From positions 2,108,001 to 2,172,000 of the forward strand of contig NC_089432.1 in NCBI RefSeq assembly GCF_026210795.1: 64,000 nucleotides of DNA. The letters are read 5' to 3'. The notes beneath the pieces were generated by a model, which did no database searches, was not told the DNA's origin, and saw only the letters and a list, made by a program, of their open reading frames with translations. Shown here one piece after another: positions 34,784 to 47,473 of this stretch; position 1 is the first letter of the stretch, and every line of letters begins with the position of its first letter. This DNA comes from Rhizophagus irregularis. Taxonomy: Eukaryota; Glomeromycota; Glomeromycetes; Glomerales; Glomeraceae. Made by a program: the position numbers and the translations under genes.

Positions 34784-35158
34784 ATGTACTATGCGATTCT
34801 AGACAACGAATTTTATCTATTGGCTAGTACGTATCAATATACCTTTTCCCAACGAGAAATTCTAGCCCTATTTTTTCCGGATTTATTCCTGTCACAGCCC
34901 TTTCCTAGTGTGCTAACTAAACTCCTAAGTCTAGCACGCGGTTTCTGCCGGCTCCCGAGAATGATTGCTTTTGTCAACATTTTTGTGCCACCTCAAATCA
35001 CCTCATTTTTCGTTAATCTAATTGGTTCCTCAAAAATCCTCCGTTACCATTTTGGGATTCCAATCGCGTTGCTAATTTTCTGCCGCGCCTACCGGAAACA
35101 GGCGGCTACGAAAAATTCCTATGAAACCAAAAAATTCAGGGTGAAGAAAAAAATTTAA
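34784..35158 (+). CDS. Hypothetical 124-residue open frame (doubtful)
   Basis: An ATG-initiated frame with a Phe/Leu-rich middle and a Lys-rich end (RVKKKI). Its base composition is richer in GC than its surroundings, which could mean a real gene, a non-coding RNA or a foreign insert. There is no domain, paralogue or splice evidence. I report it only because composition sets it apart. Confidence 0.15.
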   Translation: MYYAILDNEFYLLASTYQYTFSQREILALFFPDLFLSQPFPSVLTKLLSLARGFCRLPRMIAFVNIFVPPQITSFFVNLIGSSKILRYHFGIPIALLIFCRAYRKQAATKNSYETKKFRVKKKI

Positions 35159-35674
35159 AAAAAAAGATAATAAAGGAAACCACATGTCCACATCCATTAA
35201 TTTTTTAATGAGCGATGAATATTAAAAATTAAATTGTTAAACTAGGTATATATTTTTAGGCGAATAATAAATTGGCATTCGCCAATATATACGTTATTCA
35301 GGAATTCTTTTTTGCATCCTTTTTCTTCAAAAATTAAAAGTTCAATTATATACAATATGATGGGAGTCGCTACACAATAATTATAAATCATGAATAGTTT
35401 TCTTTATTTCAAAGAATAAAAACAATCGATTATTAAATGAATGAAAATTAAATGGAATATTAAAGTATATTTTAACGAAAATCTTCATGTGGAATGTGGC
35501 GAAGCACGGAATTTCTGATTTAATTATAATGATTGGCAAAATTTAAAAGTATCACCCGAAATGATCGACATGCTACTTTTATTGCACAATTACGTTTTAG
35601 TATTACCCCGTTTACCCGGTCGCTTATAAATAAGCTAAATAAGCGAACTTAAATTGCATAAAATCATAACTGCG
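35159..35674. other. Upstream region of the kinase-Sel1 gene at 35700
   Basis: No gene. The sequence becomes promoter-like toward the right, ending in the TATA-like box and start codon of the kinase gene. Confidence 0.45.
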
Positions 35675-35684
35675 TCTATAAAAA
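35675..35684 (+). promoter_or_regulatory. TATA-like box before kinase-Sel1 gene
   Basis: TCTATAAAAA ends 15 bases before the ATG at 35700. If used as a TATA box it would give a very short or no 5' leader, so the true start site may lie elsewhere. The in-frame GTG at 35685 is not needed; the ATG at 35700 fits the paralogue. Confidence 0.35.
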
Positions 35685-35699
35685 GTGAATAAGTTAATA

Positions 35700-38469
35700 A
35701 TGTCTAACAACACTGAATCTAATGTACCTACAAAATTTGCTGAAAATACCAATGATGAGTGGGTTAATTGGATCGAAGAAGCCATTGCGAAAGATTACTT
35801 TAAATATTACGAATTCAATATTTTTAGTAATTTGCAAGAAATTAGTTTTGGAGGTTTTGGGAAAGTTTATCGTGCGAACTGGAGAGGCTCTCATAACTAT
35901 TTAGCATTAAAATCTTTTTTTAGTTTCAATGACGCCACAATAAAAGAAATTGTTAAAGAGGTAATAATAATATAATATTTTTATGTTATATGTTATAATT
36001 TATATTCTAATTTAAAATTTTATTTAGCTTAAAATCCAGCGTGAAGTAGATTTTCATGAGAATATTATTCATTTCTGTGGTGTTACGATAGGTAAATAGA
36101 ACATTCATTGTAAAATGCTTTCGGTAACATACTTTCTTATTATACGTAATTTTCTGTATAATCTAATTAAGCGTGTTTTTCCTATTTTGAAGAAAATCAA
36201 AATGATAATTCGAAAAAATATTGGTTAGTAATGGAATATGCAGACAGCGGTACTCTTCAAGAATATTTGAAGATATGTTTTGATAATCTTACTTGGGATA
36301 ATAAATTTGATATGGCATTCCAGTTGGCCAATGCTATATTATGCTTACATGATAAAGGAATTATTCACCGTGATCTGGTAATTTATTTGTTTTCTTTTTA
36401 CAATTTCATATTTTATATTCTGTTATATCCGTTGAATCATAATTAATAAATTTATGGTATTTATTAATATAAATTAGCATTCCAAAAACGTACTAGTTCA
36501 TCAAAATATGATTAAATTAGCTGATTTTGGTCTATCAAAAAGAATTGAAGAATCATCCAATCTCCAATCTACAAATTTATATGGAAAAATTCCATACGTT
36601 GACCCAAAAAGTTTTAGTAATCAAGATTATAAATTAAATAAAAAAAGCGATATTTATAGTATTGGAATACTTTTATGGGAAATATCTAGTGGTAAACCTC
36701 CGTTTTATATTGAAGATAAATCATATGATATTTGTTTATCAATTGATATATCACAAGGTCTTAGAGAGACGCCTATTCCCGATACTCCTATAAATTATAT
36801 AAATATTTATACTGGTAAATATAATTAATATATAATTTAATGATTTAATTTAATATTATTTAAATCGATTACTATGTCCATTTTTTTAGATTGTTGGAAT
36901 AATGAACCAGATGATCGCCCAACTATCAATCAAGTTGTCTCTAAATTAAATGCAATTGCTCCAAAGAACAGTAAGAATACTATGAAGAATTTTTGGTCAA
37001 ATGATTCTCATACAAATATTCAATTATCAAGCAATCAGCAACTTAATTTGAGTGTTTTTAAAGATTCTAATAATAATTTATCACATGGAGAATTATCTAA
37101 AATCATTCAAAAGTTCAACAAGATTAATATTGAAGAAATAAAACCTTCAATAACATCAGATTATGACTTTAAGATGATAGTTGATGAAATAGTTGAATTT
37201 CTTGATATGATAGGAGAAGAAAAAGATAAACGGAACATTTATGATTCTCTCAATAATTATAATATGACATCACGAGAAATTTATATTTGGCTTTTAAATA
37301 ACCAACATTACTCAAATTCAGTTGTTTTACTTGGGGATTTTAATTACTTAGGAATTGAGATTAATGTTGATGTGAATAAAGCATTTGAATTATATCAGAA
37401 GTCAGCAGATTTAGAAAATGAATTTGGAATAAATAATTTAGGATATTGTTATCAAAATGGAATTGGAACTGATATTGATGAGAAAAAAGCATTTGAATTA
37501 TATCAAGTTGCAGCAGATTTAGGGAATGCATCTGGAATAGACAATTTAGGATATTGTTACCAAAATGGGATTGGAACTAAGATTGATGAAAAAAAAGCAT
37601 TTGAATTATATCAAAAAGCAGCAGATTTAGGAAATACACCCGGAATAGACAATTTAGGATATTGTTATCAAAATGGAATTGGAACTGACATTAGTGAAAA
37701 AAAAGCATTTGAATTATACCAAAAAGCAGCGGATTTAGGAAATGCATTTGGAATGGAGAATTTGGGATATTGTTATGAAAAAGGAATTGGAACTGGTATT
37801 AATAATAAAAAGGCATTTGAATTATATCAAAAAACAGCAGATTTAGGAAATGCATCTGGAATGAATAATTTAGGATATTGTTATCAAAATGGAATTGGAA
37901 TTGATATTAATAGTAAAAAAGCATTTGAATTATATCAAAAGTCGGCAAATTTAGGAAATGCACTTGGAATATACAATTTTGGATGTTGTTATCAAAATGG
38001 AATTGGAACTGATATTAATAATAAAAAAGCATTTGAATTATATCAAAAAGCAGCAGATTTAGAAAATGCAGCTGCAATAAATACTTTAGGAAATTGTCAT
38101 TTGGATGGATTTGAAACTGATATTAATGAGGAAAAGGCATTTGAATTATATCAATTGGCAGCAGATTTAGGAGATGCATTTGGAATAGAGAATTTAGGAT
38201 ATTGTTATCAAAATGGAATTTGGGTTGATATTAATGATGAAGAAGCATTTGAATTGTATCAAAAAGCAGCAGATTTAGGAAATGCATCTGGAATAAACAA
38301 ATTAGGATATTGTTATCAATATGGAATTGGAACTAATACTAATGAGAAAAAAGCATTTGAATTATATCAAAAAGCAGCAGATTTAGGAGATACATCTGGA
38401 ATAGACAATTTGGAATATTGTAATCAAAATGGAATTGGGACTGATATTGATGAGAAAAAAAGCATTTAA
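35700..38469 (+). CDS. TKL-type protein kinase with C-terminal Sel1 array
   Basis: Five exons: 35700-35960, 36028-36091, 36193-36377, 36478-36814 and 36890-38469. They match the exon sizes and phases of 692-2452 (middle exons of 64 and 185 nt in both) and encode 808 residues. The kinase has a glycine loop SFGGFGKVY (the first Gly is Ser), lysine in YLALKSF, HRDL joined to HSKN, DFG in KLADFGLSK, VDP for APE, and DCWNNEPDDRPT. About ten Sel1 repeats follow (consensus ADLGNASGI-x-NLGYCYQNG, then IGTDINEKKAFELYQKA). The frame closes early at GAGAAAAAAAGCATTTAA: one extra A in an A-run truncates an eleventh repeat, and readable Sel1 sequence continues in another frame to about 38,610. The kinase is intact, so a shortened protein may still work. 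Confidence 0.85.
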
Positions 38470-39906
38470 ACTACATCAAAAAGCAGCAGATTTAGGAAAT
38501 GCATTTGGAATAAATGATTTAAAATATTGTTATAAAATAGAAATTGCCTGGAACTGATGTCAATTATAAAAAAGGCATTTGAATTATATTAAAAATCAGT
38601 AGATTTAGAAATATTATAAATAATCTAATATATGTAGTGCTTTAATATATTATGAAATTTTAAAAACATTAATCAAGTAAGTTATTGGTATAAAAAATTT
38701 GCATTATAAGGAAACAATATGCTTAAAAGAAATTAAACAAAATAATATACATTATAAGGAAACAATATGCTTAAAAGAAATTAAACAAAATAATATAAAG
38801 TTGATTTAAAATGTAATTGTAATACTTTAATTTGAAATTAGAACTATCCATTTATATATCATAAATTAAAATATATTAATAATATAAATTATGGTATATT
38901 AAAATTCGCTTGTTTAAATTAAATAACAAAGTAATATTATATAATCGAAATTATGTAAATTACATTTGCATTATTTATCCTATATATATATTTTGTATCT
39001 GTTATTCATTTTGCTTATAAGAAAAAATAATAAAGTATTTTAGCTTTTTTTATCTATAGTTTTTATTTGTTATTGAAAAAAAAATTCATTTATTTATTAT
39101 GTATATTATTTTTCTTATTATACTTTGTTTATATAAACATTTTTAGATTTTTTTTTCAAAGATGGGCTAGGTTTGGTTTATATAAGTTACTTATAATCTG
39201 CTAATATTAATAATAATTATAGTTGATAGAGTACGATCACTGGATGGGCATGTATTCATTTTTTTGCATTTTTTCTTAAAATTATATAGAATCAAACTGA
39301 ACTAGACGGTTCCGTTTCAGTTCCACTTCAGTTCTTGGTTTTACCTAAATTACAAAAAAACTGAACTGACCCGACCTTTAAGTAAATCATTGAATAAAAT
39401 TATTATAAATAGGCCTTTCCTTTTCAACAGTGATTTCTATCAAAATGAATTTAATCAGATATCAGAAATAAGAAATTACTAATTCCCTTACATTAATCAG
39501 TTTATTCTTATCGGATTAATTATTATGTAAAAATTAAATTGGATAGTGGAAACTCTTGTATTTTGAAATAAATAAATTATCAGAGCGAGAACCTCTCACT
39601 CTTTGAATATAATATGTAAATCTAAACCAAGCAATGTGTTAACAAAGTTATATATCAGAGAAATTTATTGGCAGCTTTCACTGTGACACAGGCTTCTTCA
39701 AATTCAGTATTTGAATCAGAGTTTAAATCTAAATCTAAATCTGATACTAAATCAAATACTGAATATAATACAATATAATAATAATGAATGGTCATTTAGG
39801 TTGCACAAATTTTTAAAAAAAGTGATTTTTTGGAAAAAAGAAATTGTTTATTACACTAAAACAATGTACATATATAAAATTTTATTTGTTAAGGTAACAC
39901 AAATTA
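38470..39906. other. Out-of-frame Sel1 tail, tandem duplication, then intergenic
   Basis: 38470-38610 encodes LHQKAADLGNAFGINDLKYC in the frame lost by the preceding gene, then decays. 38702-38798 is a 48-bp unit (ATTATAAGGAAACAATATGC, then TTAAAAGAAATTAAAC) repeated twice almost exactly. The rest is AT-rich without a gene. The open frame at 39711-40004 is Asn/Leu low complexity that runs into a MITE. Confidence 0.5.
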
Positions 39907-40058
39907 TACATGCTGCCCAAATTATTTTGGGATGCCATAATTCATTCAGTTTATATATAATTTACTATGTAAAATGCCAAAATAATTTGGAATGCTATAA
40001 TTGAATTTGGGATTTTACTTATAATTACGGCAGCCCAAAATAATTTGGGTGGCATGTA
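39907..40058. mobile_element. Small TA-flanked MITE, 152 bp
   Basis: The ends TACATGCTGCCCAAATTATT and the complement of the right end (TACATGCCACCCAAATTATT) continue to TTGGG, with TA on both sides (39905-39906 and 40059-40060). Two internal copies of CCAAAATAATTTGG-type palindromes occur. TA flanks fit a Tc1/mariner-type non-autonomous element. Confidence 0.7.
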
Positions 40059-40220
40059 TAACACAAAACTCTTGGTGGATTATCCTTAAATTCTTAATTA
40101 TATTATAGTATTAATTAGCACATTTTTATTTAACAATGTTTATTTTTATTTTTTATTGTATGTAAAACTGTAAAAATATATGATATAAATATTTCCTATA
40201 TAATACTAACTGTTAGATTT

Positions 40221-43200
40221 TTAAATTTTAACTACACATTCCAGCAACTCAGAATTTTGAACAAAACTTTCACTAACATTTTTAGACTTTTCTATTTCTT
40301 CAGTAACATTACGACTTATATAGTATGCTTGTGTATGATGAAACTGGATAATAGAAGTATTTGCTTGTTCTTGTCCTAAAGCTTTGTTTGCTTCTACAAA
40401 TTCCAACATATCATTTTTTAATTGATTATCAATATTAAATACTTCATATTCATAATTTCCATCCCTGTTTATTTCATAATATTCATTAATACACATAATC
40501 CATGCAGATATAGTATATTCAAGCATTGCTATAGTTGGTCTATTTAATGGATCTAAATTCCAACATTTTTTCATTAAATCTATATAACATTTTGGAGTAT
40601 TTTTTGCAATTTCAGGACGTTCACCTTTACAAATACTCAAGATTAGGTGGTGATCATGTGCTTCATTCTTAAATGGGGGAATACCTGATGTAAATTCCCA
40701 CATTATCATCGAAAAGCTATAAATATCGCTTGCTGGAGTATAGGGTTTTTTTCTTAATATTTCAGGCGCCATGTAAGGTAAAACTCCATAAATTTCATTA
40801 TTATTGTCAGAATCTTGAAAATCACTTATAGGTTTACATAATCCTAAATCAATAATAAATAACTCATTGTAATTATCCGACATTAAAATATTGCCATCAT
40901 GAAAATCACCATGGGTTAAACTTGATTCGTGAATTACTTTAAGTCCTAATATAATTTTTTTCAATAATTGTAACTTGTCTTGCCACTTAAATTTAATTAT
41001 ATCAGATAAACATTGTCTCAAATTTCCTCTTTTTGCATAACTCATTACTATCATATAATTTAAATTAATTGGATCTTGAGTAAAACCAAAGAATTGAACA
41101 AATTTTGAAAATGATTTTTTCTGACAAATATAATGATATTTCCACTATATAAATAATAAGAAAATTGTTAAATTTTTGAAAAAGAAAATAAAATTTTTTA
41201 TTAAACATAAATACTATACCTCATCTAGAAATTTATTATTCAAACTTGATGAATTATTAAGTATTTTAAGAATGACTTCATGACCAATCTGTCTATTCCA
41301 TTGTTGTTTGTCATAATTCCAACTAAAAATGGGTCCATCTAACCAGATAGCTTTATGAATTTCACTAAATCCTCCTTTATCATGATAATTAATATTTGAC
41401 AATTTATTATAAGGTATCCACTCTAAAATTTCATAACTATTTTTAGCATTTAGTTGCGCTTTTTGAATAAATTTATCAATAAATTCATTTTTACTAGTCC
41501 ACTTTGAAAAATATTGTTGAAATCGTTTAGTATTACATTGCTGGCACCATTGATAATCAGAATATGATTGTTCACATTCATTACATAATTCAGCTTCATT
41601 TTTAGGATTTACTTTATTACTCTCTGCTGCTTTTTGATGCCAATAAAAGGCTTTTTCTAAATTTTTTTCTGTTCCTTCTCCATTTCTATAACTATTGACT
41701 AAATTAATCATTGCTGCTTTAATACCATTTTCTGCTGCTTTTTGATTCCAATAAAAGGCCTTTTCTAGATTCTTTTCTATTCCTTCTCCATTTTTATAAC
41801 ATATGGCTAAATTAAGCATAGCATCCTTAATACCATTTTCTGCTGTATTTTGATACCAATAAAAGGCTTTTTCTAAATTCTTTACTGTACCTTCTCCATT
41901 TTTATAACATAATGCTAAATTAAACATTGCTTCTTTATCACCATTTTCTGCTGCTTTTTGATTCCAATAAAAGGCTTTTTCTAAATTCTTTACTGTTCCT
42001 TCTCCATTTTTATAACATATAGCTAAATTAAACATTGCTCCTTTAACACCTTTTTCTGCTGCTTTTTGATACCAATGAAAAGCTTTTTTTGAATTCTTTT
42101 CTTTTCCTTCTCTATAATAATAGCCATTGGCTAAATTAAACATTGCTTCTTCATTCCCATTTTCTGCTGCTTTTTGATACCAATAAAAGGCTTTTTTAAA
42201 ATTCTTTTCTGTTCCTTCTCCATTATAATAGCCATTGGCTAAATTAAACATTGCTTCTTTAATACCATTTTTTGCTGCTTTTTGATACCAATAAAAGGCT
42301 TGTTTTAAATTCTTTTCTATCACTTTTCCATTATAATAGCCATTGGCTAATTTAAACATTGCTTCTTCATCTCCATTTTCTGCTGCCTTTTGATACCAAT
42401 AAAATGCTTTTTCTAAATTCTTTTCTATTCCTTCTCCATTATTATAACATATAGCTAAATTAAGCATTGCTCCTTTGACACCATTGTCTGCTGCTTTTTG
42501 ATACCAATGAGAGGCTTTGTTTAAATTCTTTTCTATTCCTTTTCCATTTCTATAACATTTGGCTAATTTAAACATTGCATTAATATGATTTTTTTCTGCT
42601 GCTTTTTGATACCAATAAAAGGAATTTTTTTCTGTTTCTTCTTTATTTTCATAACACATAGCTAAATTAAACATTGCTTCTTTAACACCTTTTTCTGCTG
42701 CTTTTTGATACCAATAAAAAGATTTTTCTAAATTCTTTTCTGTTCCTTCTTCATTTTCATAACATATAGCTAAATTAAACATTGCTTCTTTAACACCTTT
42801 TTCTGCTGCTTTTTGATACCAATGAAAGGCTTTTTCTAAATTCATTTCTATTCCTTCTCCATTATAATAGCCATTGGCTAATTTAAACATTGCATTTATA
42901 TGTTCTTTTTTCGCTGCTTTTTGAAACCAATAAAGGGCTTTTTCTAAGTTCTTTTCTATTTCTTCTCCATTATAATAGCCATTGGCTAATTTAAACATTG
43001 CATCAATAAGATCTTTTTCTGCTGCTTTTTGAAACCAATAAAAGGCTTTTTTTAAATTCTTTTCTGTACCTTTTCCATTATAATAGCCATTGGCTAATTT
43101 AAACATTGCTTCTTCATCCCCATCTTCTGCTGCTGCTTTTTGATCCCAATAAAAGGCTTTTTCTAAATTCTTTTCTGTTCCTTCTCCATTATTGTAACAT

Positions 43201-45706
43201 ATAACTAAAATAAGCATTGCTTCTTTAACATCATTTTCTGCTGCTTTTTGATACCAATGAAAGGCTTTTTCTAAATTCTTTTCTGTCCTTTCTCCATTAT
43301 GATAGTTATTGGCTAATTTAAACATTGCTTCTTCATTTCCATTTTCTGCTGCTTTTTGATACCAATAAAAGGCTTTTTCTAAATTCTTTTCTGTTCCTTC
43401 TCCATTATTATAACACATGGCTAAATTAAATATTGCTTCTTTATCGCCATTTTCTGCTGCTTTTTGATACCAATAAAAGGTTTTTTCTAAATTTTTTTCT
43501 GTTCCTTCTCCATTATTATAACACACGGCTAAATTAAGCATTGCTTTTTTAACACCATTTTCTGCCGCTTTTTGATTCCAATAAAAGGCTTTTTCTAAAT
43601 TCTTTTCTATCACTTTCCCATTATAATAACCATTAGCTAATTCAAACATTGCTTCTTCATTTCCATTTTCTGCTGCTTTTTGATACCAACAAAAGGCTTT
43701 TTCTAAATTCTTTTCTGTTCCCTCTCCATAATAATAGCTATTAGCTAAATTATACATTGCTTCTTTGATACCATTTTCTTCTGCTTTTTGATACCAATGA
43801 AAGGCTTTTTCTAAATTCTTTTCTGTTCCTTCTCCATTATTATAACACATGGCTAAATTAAACATTGCTTCTTTATCACTATTTTCTGCTGCTTTTTGAT
43901 ACCAATAAAAAGCTTTTTCTAAATTCTTTTCTGTTCCTTCTCCATTATAATAACTGCAGGCTAAATTAAACATTGCTTCTTCATTTCCATTTTCTGCTGC
44001 TTTTTGATATCAATAAAATGCTTTTTCTAAATTTTTTTCTGTTCCTTCTTCATTTCATAACATGTAGCTAAATTAAACATTGCTTCTTTGAAACCATTTT
44101 CTGCTGCTTTTTGAAACCAATAAAATGCTTTTTCTAAATTCTTTTCTATTTCTTTTCCATTATAATAGCCATTAGCTAATTTAAACATTGCTTTAATATA
44201 ACCATTTTCTGCTGCTTTTTGATACCAATAAAAGGTTTTATCAAAATTCTTTTCTGTCCCTTTTCCATTTCTATAGCATATGGCTAAATTAAACATTGCT
44301 TCTTTATTACCATTTTCTGCTGCATTTTTAAACCAATAAAAGGCCTTTTTAAAATTCTTTTCTGTTCCTTCTCCATCATAATAATTAATGGCTAATTTAA
44401 GCATTGCTTTAATATGACCATTTTCTGCTGCTTTTTGATACCAATGAAAGGCTTTTTTTAAATTCTTTTCTGTTCCTTTTCCATTTCTATAGCATATAGC
44501 TAATTTAAACCTTGCTTCTTTATCACCTTTTTCTGCTGATTTTTGATACCAATAAAAGGTTTTTTCTAAATTTTTTTCTGTTCCTTCTCCATTTTTATAA
44601 CATATAGCTAAATTAAACATTGCTCCTTTAATGCCTTTTTCTGCTGCTTTTTGATACCAATAAAAGGCTTTTTCTAAATTCTTTTCTGTTCCTTCTCCAT
44701 TATAATAGCCATTAGCTAATTTAAACATTGCTTTAATATGATCTTTTTCTTCTGCTTTTTGATACCAATAAAAGGCTTTTTCTAAATTTTTTTCGATTCC
44801 TTCTCCATTATAATAGCCATTGGCTAATTTAAACATTGCATCAACATGATCTTTTTCTGCTGCTTTTTGATACCAATAGAAGGCTTTTTCTAAAGTTTTT
44901 TCTGTTCCTTTTCCATTTCTATAACAACTGGCTAATTTAAATATTGCATTGATATGATCTTTTTTTGCTGCTTTTTGATACCAATAAAAGGAATCCTTTT
45001 CTGTTTCTTCTTCATTTTCATAACACATAGCTAAATTAAACATTGCCTCTTTAACATTATTTTCTGCTGATTTTTGATACCAATGAATGGCTTTTTCTAA
45101 ATTCTTTTCTGTTCCTTCTCCATTATAATAACAATTAGCTAATTTAAACATTGCTTTAATATGACCATTTTCTGCTGCTTTTTGAAACCAATGAAAGGCC
45201 TTTTTTAAATTTTTTTCTGTTCCTTCTCCATTATTATAACATATAGCTAAATTAAGCATTGCTTCTTTAAAACCATTTTCTGCTGCTTTTTGATACGAAT
45301 GAAAGGCTTTTTTAAAATTCTTTTTTGTTCCTTCTCCATTATTATAACATATAGCTAAATTAAGTATTGCTTCTTTATCACCATTTTCTACTGATTTTTG
45401 ATACCAATAAAAGGCTTTTTCTAGATTCTTTTCTGTTCCTTTTCCATTATAATAGCCATTGGCTAAATTAAACATTGCTTCAATATGATCCTTTTCTGCT
45501 GCTTTTTGATACCAGTGAAAGGCTTTTTCTAAATTCTTTTCTATTCCTTTGCCATTTTTATAACACATGGCCAAATTAAACATTGCTTCTTTATCACCAT
45601 TTTATGCTAATTTTTCAATAGATTTATTAAATAATAAATGATTTTTGGTGTTTACTGTATTGGTATTTTCATTTGAGATATTTGATTTACTAATTTTGGT
45701 TCCCAT
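40221..45706 (-). pseudogene. 37-repeat Sel1 array with C-terminal kinase, three lesions
   Basis: Paralogue of 14157-18443 with the same start context (ATG at 45706, MGTKISKS...) and the same intron (41219-41145). The kinase exon runs 41144-40221, ending VKI-stop. It has about 37 Sel1 repeats, a Cys4 motif (CNECEQSYSDYQWCQQC) and a kinase with GGFSEIHKA, VILKIL, HGDFHDGN, DLG, APEIL and CWNLDPLNRPT. Three lesions block a single product: GAA to TAA at 45602-45604, a one-base deletion near 44,052, and TGG to TGA at 44010-44012. Everything else is open: 14-15 repeats before the break, then 22 repeats plus the kinase. It may be a recent pseudogene, an array now expressed from an internal Met (43973), or partly an assembly error in a repeat. 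Confidence 0.85.
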
Positions 45707-46729
45707 TTTGGTTATTTTAGGAATTTATTTACTGAATAAATAATTTTTCAGACGAATTTTTTTTAGACAATTTATTTTTATTTAATATATCATGAATGAG
45801 TTATTAAAAAAAATAGTTCAACCAGAAGTAAACTTACAACAATTTTTTTGGAATAAAATAAAGTAAATAAATAAAAAAAATGTAGCCTTATTAATGTCAT
45901 GTAAGTAGAGGTATATAATATTTGATGCAGGTAGTGGTTACAGTTACAAGATTGTCACAGTACACACTGGTCGGATTATACATTACATTTAATTGGTACA
46001 TGCATATATGATGCAAATGTAATTACTGTTACAAGATCGTCACAGGTACAATTCAATTTGTAACTAACGGTAATTAGTATTGTACCTCAACTTATTTATT
46101 TTGTTGTCATTAAATTGTTTTTGTAGTAAAAGAAGTTTATTGATTTATGCTTTATTTAAAGTTATAAACTATAAATTATAGTATTAAGCTATGTGCTTCA
46201 TTTTTTAACATTAAATTTAAGGTTTACATAAAAAATATAAATTTTTATAAATAAAATAGTTATTTAAATAAACATTTTTTTTTTTCAGCTCATGTTACTA
46301 AATGTAACTTCTGGCGCATGTTACCAAATGCAACTTGCGCAAGTTTCTGACATATGTTATAATTTTCTGGCGCATGTTAGACACTGTAATGCCGTAATAT
46401 ACCTAGTAAATTTATTAATCATAAGGCGCAGTATCATATTTAGAATTAGTGTATAAATTTTTAGTAGTTTAAAATTGTATTTTAATTTGTCCGAAATGAC
46501 GTTAAACTAATAGATCATTTTAGAGAATTGTCAAATGATTATTAGAAGAGGTGATTAATTTGCAGATCATGACGAAAATCTATAATTAGGATAATTTACA
46601 AATAAGGGAATGGTTTTGAAGATCGAAAATGAGGAAAAATGAAAATTTCAAAAACATGAAAAGTAGCAAGTACTAATACTTGCTGAATTTCAGATTTTTG
46701 CCGCAAAACATAGTGGAAAAAGATGCGTA
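45707..46729. other. Upstream region of the Sel1-kinase locus, with short direct repeats
   Basis: The first 130 bp or so is similar to the region before 14157. At 45,930-46,045 a GTTACAAGATTGTCACAGTA / GTTACAAGATCGTCACAGGT pair forms direct repeats. At 46,290-46,395, CTGGCGCATGTTA occurs twice among related copies. No gene is seen; the frame at 46596-46841 falls partly in a transposon end. Confidence 0.45.
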
Positions 46730-47173
46730 CCCAGTGGCACCGAGCGATCACGTGACCAATTTTGTCGATCATTCCCAAAATGGTAAGCAGATTTAACGAA
46801 AAAATAAAAAAAATAAGAATAAAACACAATATAAATGCCATACATTTTTTAAACTTACATGGTATGTGTATTTTGAACGCTCTACAAATTTACCTAGAAG
46901 AGAAAAATACGTTTTAAATATAAATTTTTGACTTTTTATATGATAATTCGTAAATAATTAATTTTACAAAAATCTGTATTCAAAACCTACCTTTATTGCC
47001 CAAGTAAACTTGCAGAGCAAGCAAATTTAGATATAGTGTATGAATTTTAAAATTAGAAAATGTCTGTAGTAAGTTTTATTCAAAAAAAATAATAACAATA
47101 AATTTTTTCGTTAAATCTGCTTACCATTTTTGGGAATGACGTGATCGCTAAATTTTTGTCGGTGCCACTTGGG
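46730..47173. mobile_element. TIR element with long arms, about 444 bp
   Basis: Inverted arms of about 75-80 bp. CCCAGTGGCACCGAGCGATC followed by ACGTGACC on the left matches the complement of the right arm, which ends GTGCCACTTGGG. Both arms share ATTCCCAAAATGGTAAGCAG followed by ATTTAACGAAAAAA. TA flanks both sides (46728-46729 and 47174-47175). It is non-coding; the superfamily is uncertain, and TA flanks suggest Tc1/mariner type. Confidence 0.7.
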
Positions 47174-47473
47174 TAGTTCACCAAACATAGGTTAGAGAGG
47201 CGCAGCAGATTTCTTTAGGATAAATGTTTAACCGAACTCTTATAAATAGCAGCTAATTTTGATAAATATTTAGCCATTACTTAATATTGTTAAACTAAGC
47301 ATATTATTGTATTTATTTATATTATTAATAAAGTATTATTTTGTTAAGTATAACGAGCTTAGGTCTTACAACATTCACTCAGAGCACCCGACGGGTGACC
47401 GGAAAAATTCGGGTCTGGTAGCAAATTTTACGGGTCATGACACGATCATGTGGCCAATCTGGCCAATCAAAAA

